NCBI GenBank assembly: GCA_023429365.1
Contig: JAEYVW010000109.1
Location: 1-25,591, forward strand
Reading direction: 5' to 3'
Origin: Bacteroidota bacterium
GTDB lineage: Bacteria > Bacteroidota > Bacteroidia > Chitinophagales > Chitinophagaceae
DNA: 25,591 bases
In this document: positions 22,859 to 25,591 of the stretch, piece by piece
Layout of the letters: every line of letters begins with the position of its first letter
Position numbering within the stretch: position 1 is the stretch's first letter
The notes under the pieces: generated by a model
The model's database searches: none
Seen by the model: the letters and a program-made list of their open reading frames with translations, nothing else
Told to the model about the DNA's origin: nothing
Translations under genes and position numbers: made by a program

Positions 22859-24067
22859 TTAAGGTATTAAATGAATTTCAACGATATCGCCCGCATTGCA
22901 AACGCTTACTTCTTCTTCTATCCTGATCAGGCAATTGGCATCTGCAAATGAACTAAGCCGGAATGATTCCTGCGCGGAAAGTGGAACGGCAGACTGCCCA
23001 TCATAAAACCCTTTTAAAAAATGCGTCAGCCCGGATGCTTTTTTAAAACCCGTCAAAATCGGGACCCGGATACTCCGGATGGCGGAGTTTAACCTGGCGA
23101 TCTTTTTCAAAGCAGGTTCTACATATATGTAAAAGCAGCTCATTACCGATGCCGGGTTACCAGGCAAACCAAAAACCAGTTTATTCCCTTTTTTACCAAA
23201 ATAGAAAGGCTTACCTGGCTTTTGTTTTATTTTATGAAATACTTTTTCTACTACCAGTTCTTGTGCTGCTGCTGCCACAAAATCGTAGTCACCCACGCTT
23301 ACGCCACCGGTTAAGCATATAACGTCTGATTCAGCAAGTGCTTTTTTCAAAGTGTCCACAACCGCCCCGAGTGTGTCTTCCACGCGATGCAGGTTTGTTT
23401 CCCTGATATGCATCTGACGTAGAGCAGCCTGCAAAGACCAGGAATTGGATTCATATACCTGTCCATATTGCAGGGCTTCACCGGGCGTTTGGAGTTCATT
23501 ACCGGTGACGATAATACTTAGTTTTGGCAGTGGGTAAACTGAGATATGTGTAATTCCGATTCCAGCCAGGAAGCCAACGGCGGCAGGCGTTAGCAAACTG
23601 TTTTCTTTTATCGCCAATTGTCCTGATTTAATTTCGGCGCCTTTTACCCTAATATTGGAACCGGGCTGTAACGTTGTATCCTCGATAAACAGTAATCCTT
23701 CTTCGATCCTGGTCTTTTCCTGCATCACAACCGTATCAGCACCATTGGGTACAGGTGCGCCTGTAAATATTCTGGCTGCGGTACCCGGTATTAACTCAAA
23801 CTGTGCTCCCATGCCGGCTGCCATTTCACCCATTATTTTCATGGGGTGATTCCTTTTCCAGTCCTTAAATGAAAAGGCATAGCCATCCATCGATGACTGG
23901 TTAAAATTTGGGATGTCGACAGAGGAAATGACATCTTCAGCTGATACCAGGCCTGCCGCATCGAGCAGGGAAACCGTCTTAGGTGTTAAAGGCAGGGCAT
24001 AACGAAGTATCGTCTCTTTTGCTTCGTTGGCGGAAATCAAATCGGAACCTGGCGATTGCGATGTCAT
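22859..24067 (-). CDS. moeA: Molybdopterin molybdenumtransferase MoeA
   Basis: MoeA inserts molybdate into adenylated molybdopterin to give active cofactor. From the ATG at 24067 it is 402 residues, the normal length. Visible motifs: VDIPNFNQSSMDGYAF at 50-65, FTGAPVPNGADTVVMQE, VTGNEL in domain III, TGGVSVGDYDF of the MoeA/MogA-like domain, GLPGNPAS, and a beta-barrel domain IV at the end. A TTG at 24073 would add two residues. The transporter gene follows 8 bases after its stop. Upstream, 52 bases away, is the AT-rich methyltransferase gene on the same strand. Confidence 0.95.
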   Translation of the reverse strand: MTSQSPGSDLISANEAKETILRYALPLTPKTVSLLDAAGLVSAEDVISSVDIPNFNQSSMDGYAFSFKDWKRNHPMKIMGEMAAGMGAQFELIPGTAARIFTGAPVPNGADTVVMQEKTRIEEGLLFIEDTTLQPGSNIRVKGAEIKSGQLAIKENSLLTPAAVGFLAGIGITHISVYPLPKLSIIVTGNELQTPGEALQYGQVYESNSWSLQAALRQMHIRETNLHRVEDTLGAVVDTLKKALAESDVICLTGGVSVGDYDFVAAAAQELVVEKVFHKIKQKPGKPFYFGKKGNKLVFGLPGNPASVMSCFYIYVEPALKKIARLNSAIRSIRVPILTGFKKASGLTHFLKGFYDGQSAVPLSAQESFRLSSFADANCLIRIEEEVSVCNAGDIVEIHLIP

Positions 24068-24119
24068 TTTCAAACTAAGATTTATTGAATATTCTATTGT
24101 TCAATGGGATTCAATTTTA

Positions 24120-24755
24120 TTATTCGCCTGACTTCTTTAATAGCAATGTCAAAATTCTGGGAATAGTTGTTTTGTTGTTGTTATCGAAAAACTCTTCTAA
24201 CAATACAAGTTCAAGGCCATGATTTTTTGCAGCATTTGTAAAATCAGAAATATTGTGGTTGAAACAGGTTACTATTTGCAGGCCGCTTTCTGTTTCAAAT
24301 CTCGCTTTCGTTCCATTATATTGCTTGAATGGGTGTAGTTCGCCGATATACACGTGTCCGTGGGTGTTTACAGCTTTGTTTAGTTTTTTAAAGATGCTGT
24401 CCAAATCCTCTATATGTTCCAGGACCAGGCTGAATGTAGCTAGATCAAATTGTTTATTATTCAGAAAATTCCATTCCTGATTTATATCTGCCTGTATAAA
24501 TTCGACCTTGTCCGACTGAATTTTTGTTTTGGCCTTTGTCAACATTTCATCGGAAAGGTCTACTGCTAATATTTTCCCGGCCTTGGTGACAAGCCATGCT
24601 GTATTTTTTCCTGTGCCGCAACCGATCTCAAGACAACTATTGAAGTGAATACTCGACAAGACTTTCCTTAAGGCAATCCCTTCGAGGTCTCTTGTCTTAT
24701 TTTCATTAGTGTCGTATTGTTCTGCCCAGGTGTTGTAAGCTGATTTTACGTTCAT
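24120..24755 (-). CDS. Class I SAM-dependent methyltransferase
   Basis: The 211-residue protein has the Rossmann methyltransferase pattern: motif I CLEIGCGTGKNT near 41-52, an acidic end of strand 2 in ILAVDLSDEML, motif III-like EFIQADINQEW, and motif IV NKQFDLATFSLVLEHIEDLD. The N-terminal SAYNTWAEQYDTNENKTRDL is the typical cap of the UbiE/Methyltransf_11-25 type of small-molecule methyltransferases. Substrate unknown. By hand count of eight 60-base lines, GC is about 38 percent, against about 47-48 percent in sampled lines of moeA and moaA on either side. It thus looks like an inserted gene and not an original Moco gene. Start ATG at 24755. Confidence 0.88.
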   Translation of the reverse strand: MNVKSAYNTWAEQYDTNENKTRDLEGIALRKVLSSIHFNSCLEIGCGTGKNTAWLVTKAGKILAVDLSDEMLTKAKTKIQSDKVEFIQADINQEWNFLNNKQFDLATFSLVLEHIEDLDSIFKKLNKAVNTHGHVYIGELHPFKQYNGTKARFETESGLQIVTCFNHNISDFTNAAKNHGLELVLLEEFFDNNNKTTIPRILTLLLKKSGE

Positions 24756-24801
24756 TTTATTTTTTCTGTAGAAAAGATATGTTAGTGTAGTATTGTTGGT
24801 G

Positions 24802-25591
24802 TTAACCGCCGATCGTGATCATACTCCTGTTGTCGATTTCTTCAGCGTGGAGCTGTTCAAAATTGCTTGTAAACTGTCCTCCCAGTTCCCTGGATTTGGA
24901 AGCAATACTTTGGCGGATCAGGGGTTCAATGTCTTCCCCGTTTCTAAAAGCCGTGAGCAGGTCGGTTTCATCTTTAGAAAATAAGCAGTTTTTTATTTTG
25001 CCATCCGCTGTCAGCCTGATCCGGTTACAGCCGCTGCAAAACGGCTCACTCATGGTGCTGATCACGGAAAATGTTCCTGTATGACCAGGCACCTGGTAGG
25101 CCTTGGCAGTATCATGCGCATCATCCTGGAGCCTTTGAAATGGATATTTTGTCTCAATAAGCGAAAGCATCTCCCGGTGCGTAAAAACCTGGTTGCTTGT
25201 CCACCTGTTACCTGTAAATGGCATGAATTCGATGAACCGTACATGCACGGGCTGGTCTTTTGTCCATGCTACAAAATCATTGATCTCAGTTTCATTAAAA
25301 CCTTTCATCACCACCATATTGACTTTCACGTGAAAGCCATGATCCAGCATGGTATTGATATTATTATATACCTGGTTAAACTGGTCTCGGCGGGTTACCA
25401 ATATAAACTTATCGGGTTGTAGGGTATCGAGACTGATGTTAAGGGATTTTATATTCGCCTGTTCCAACACATTTACAAAATGATGGAGCCGGGTCGCATT
25501 GGTGGTGAGTGTGAGCTTTACCGGTAATTTGGAAAGCGCCAGGATAATGTCAGCAGCATCTTTTCTGACCAGCGGTTCACCACCTGTGAGA
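24802..25591 (-). CDS. moaA: GTP 3',8-cyclase MoaA, C-terminal part; 5' end outside window
   Basis: The frame is open from the TAA at 24802 to the right edge, giving about 263 residues. It starts inside the radical-SAM barrel at LTGGEPLVRKD, the SAM-contacting segment of MoaA, and runs through LTTNATRLH and LNISLDTLQPDKF. The C-terminal second [4Fe-4S] site is present (FCSGCNRIRLTADGKIKNC, a Cys-x2-Cys-x13-Cys pattern) and the chain ends in Gly-Gly (MITIGG), both typical of MoaA. The N-terminal CxxxCxxC cluster lies beyond the edge. MoaA converts GTP to 3',8-cyclo-7,8-dihydro-GTP, which MoaC turns into cPMP. A Met-like GTG near 25470 is not a start. The downstream methyltransferase gene begins 46 bases after its stop. 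Confidence 0.95.
   Translation of the reverse strand, partial: LTGGEPLVRKDAADIILALSKLPVKLTLTTNATRLHHFVNVLEQANIKSLNISLDTLQPDKFILVTRRDQFNQVYNNINTMLDHGFHVKVNMVVMKGFNETEINDFVAWTKDQPVHVRFIEFMPFTGNRWTSNQVFTHREMLSLIETKYPFQRLQDDAHDTAKAYQVPGHTGTFSVISTMSEPFCSGCNRIRLTADGKIKNCLFSKDETDLLTAFRNGEDIEPLIRQSIASKSRELGGQFTSNFEQLHAEEIDNRSMITIGG

Noticed and set aside
24068..24119. ATTGAA/TTCAAT inverted repeat between the methyltransferase and moeA as a terminator
   Set aside because: Six AT-rich pairs without a T-tract are too weak to support a call.

Overview
The window looks like chromosomal DNA from a Bacteroidota bacterium, most likely of the Chitinophagaceae type. This rests on a SusC-like N-terminal domain on a TonB-dependent receptor, lipoproteins with short Bacteroidota-style lipoboxes, LVIVD-repeat lipoproteins, a MoaC-MoaB fusion, AT-rich leaders with weak Shine-Dalgarno signals, and several matches to the Bacteroidota -7 promoter box TAnnTTTG. 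Coding density is high and no gene-free stretch exceeds about 210 bases. I saw no tRNA, rRNA, CRISPR array, insertion sequence or phage gene. The taxon is inferred from these traits, not from a database search.

Layout. Positions 1-2157 (+) hold the 3' part of a type IIA topoisomerase A subunit and an MgtC-family membrane protein. Positions 2160-9228 (-) carry an uncharacterised secreted protein, smpB, accD, a large S9-family (DPP-IV-like) peptidase, a small haem-motif lipoprotein, a bestrophin-type channel and a six-helix Pr6Pr membrane protein. Positions 9315-12213 (+) hold a small conserved protein and a TonB-dependent receptor with a good promoter candidate; a GNAT acetyltransferase converges on it. 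Positions 12986-18561 (+) hold a helical protein, an EF-G paralogue with an altered G domain and a possibly structured leader, a ubiquitin-like MoaD/ThiS protein paired with an Asp-box beta-propeller protein, and two LVIVD lipoproteins. From 18610 to the end is a molybdenum-cofactor (Moco) cluster on the minus strand: moaCB, moaE, moeB-rhodanese, moaD, then a TauE/SafE transporter, moeA, a methyltransferase and moaA (5' end outside the window). One PPOX-type flavoprotein gene lies on the opposite strand inside it.

How the genes work together. MoaA and MoaC make cyclic pyranopterin monophosphate; MoeB activates MoaD, whose sulfur may come through the fused rhodanese domain; MoaD and MoaE form molybdopterin synthase; the MoaB/MogA domain and MoeA adenylate the pterin and insert molybdate. 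No molybdoenzyme is visible here.

The points most worth a second look are the EF-G paralogue with Tyr in place of the catalytic switch-II His together with an 11-bp inverted repeat in its leader; the second ubiquitin-like protein with a free Gly-Gly end next to an intracellular propeller; the apparent fission of an LVIVD lipoprotein; an AT-rich methyltransferase gene placed between moeA and moaA; and two well-formed palindromes, one overlapping the receptor promoter and one nested structure after the S9 peptidase gene.
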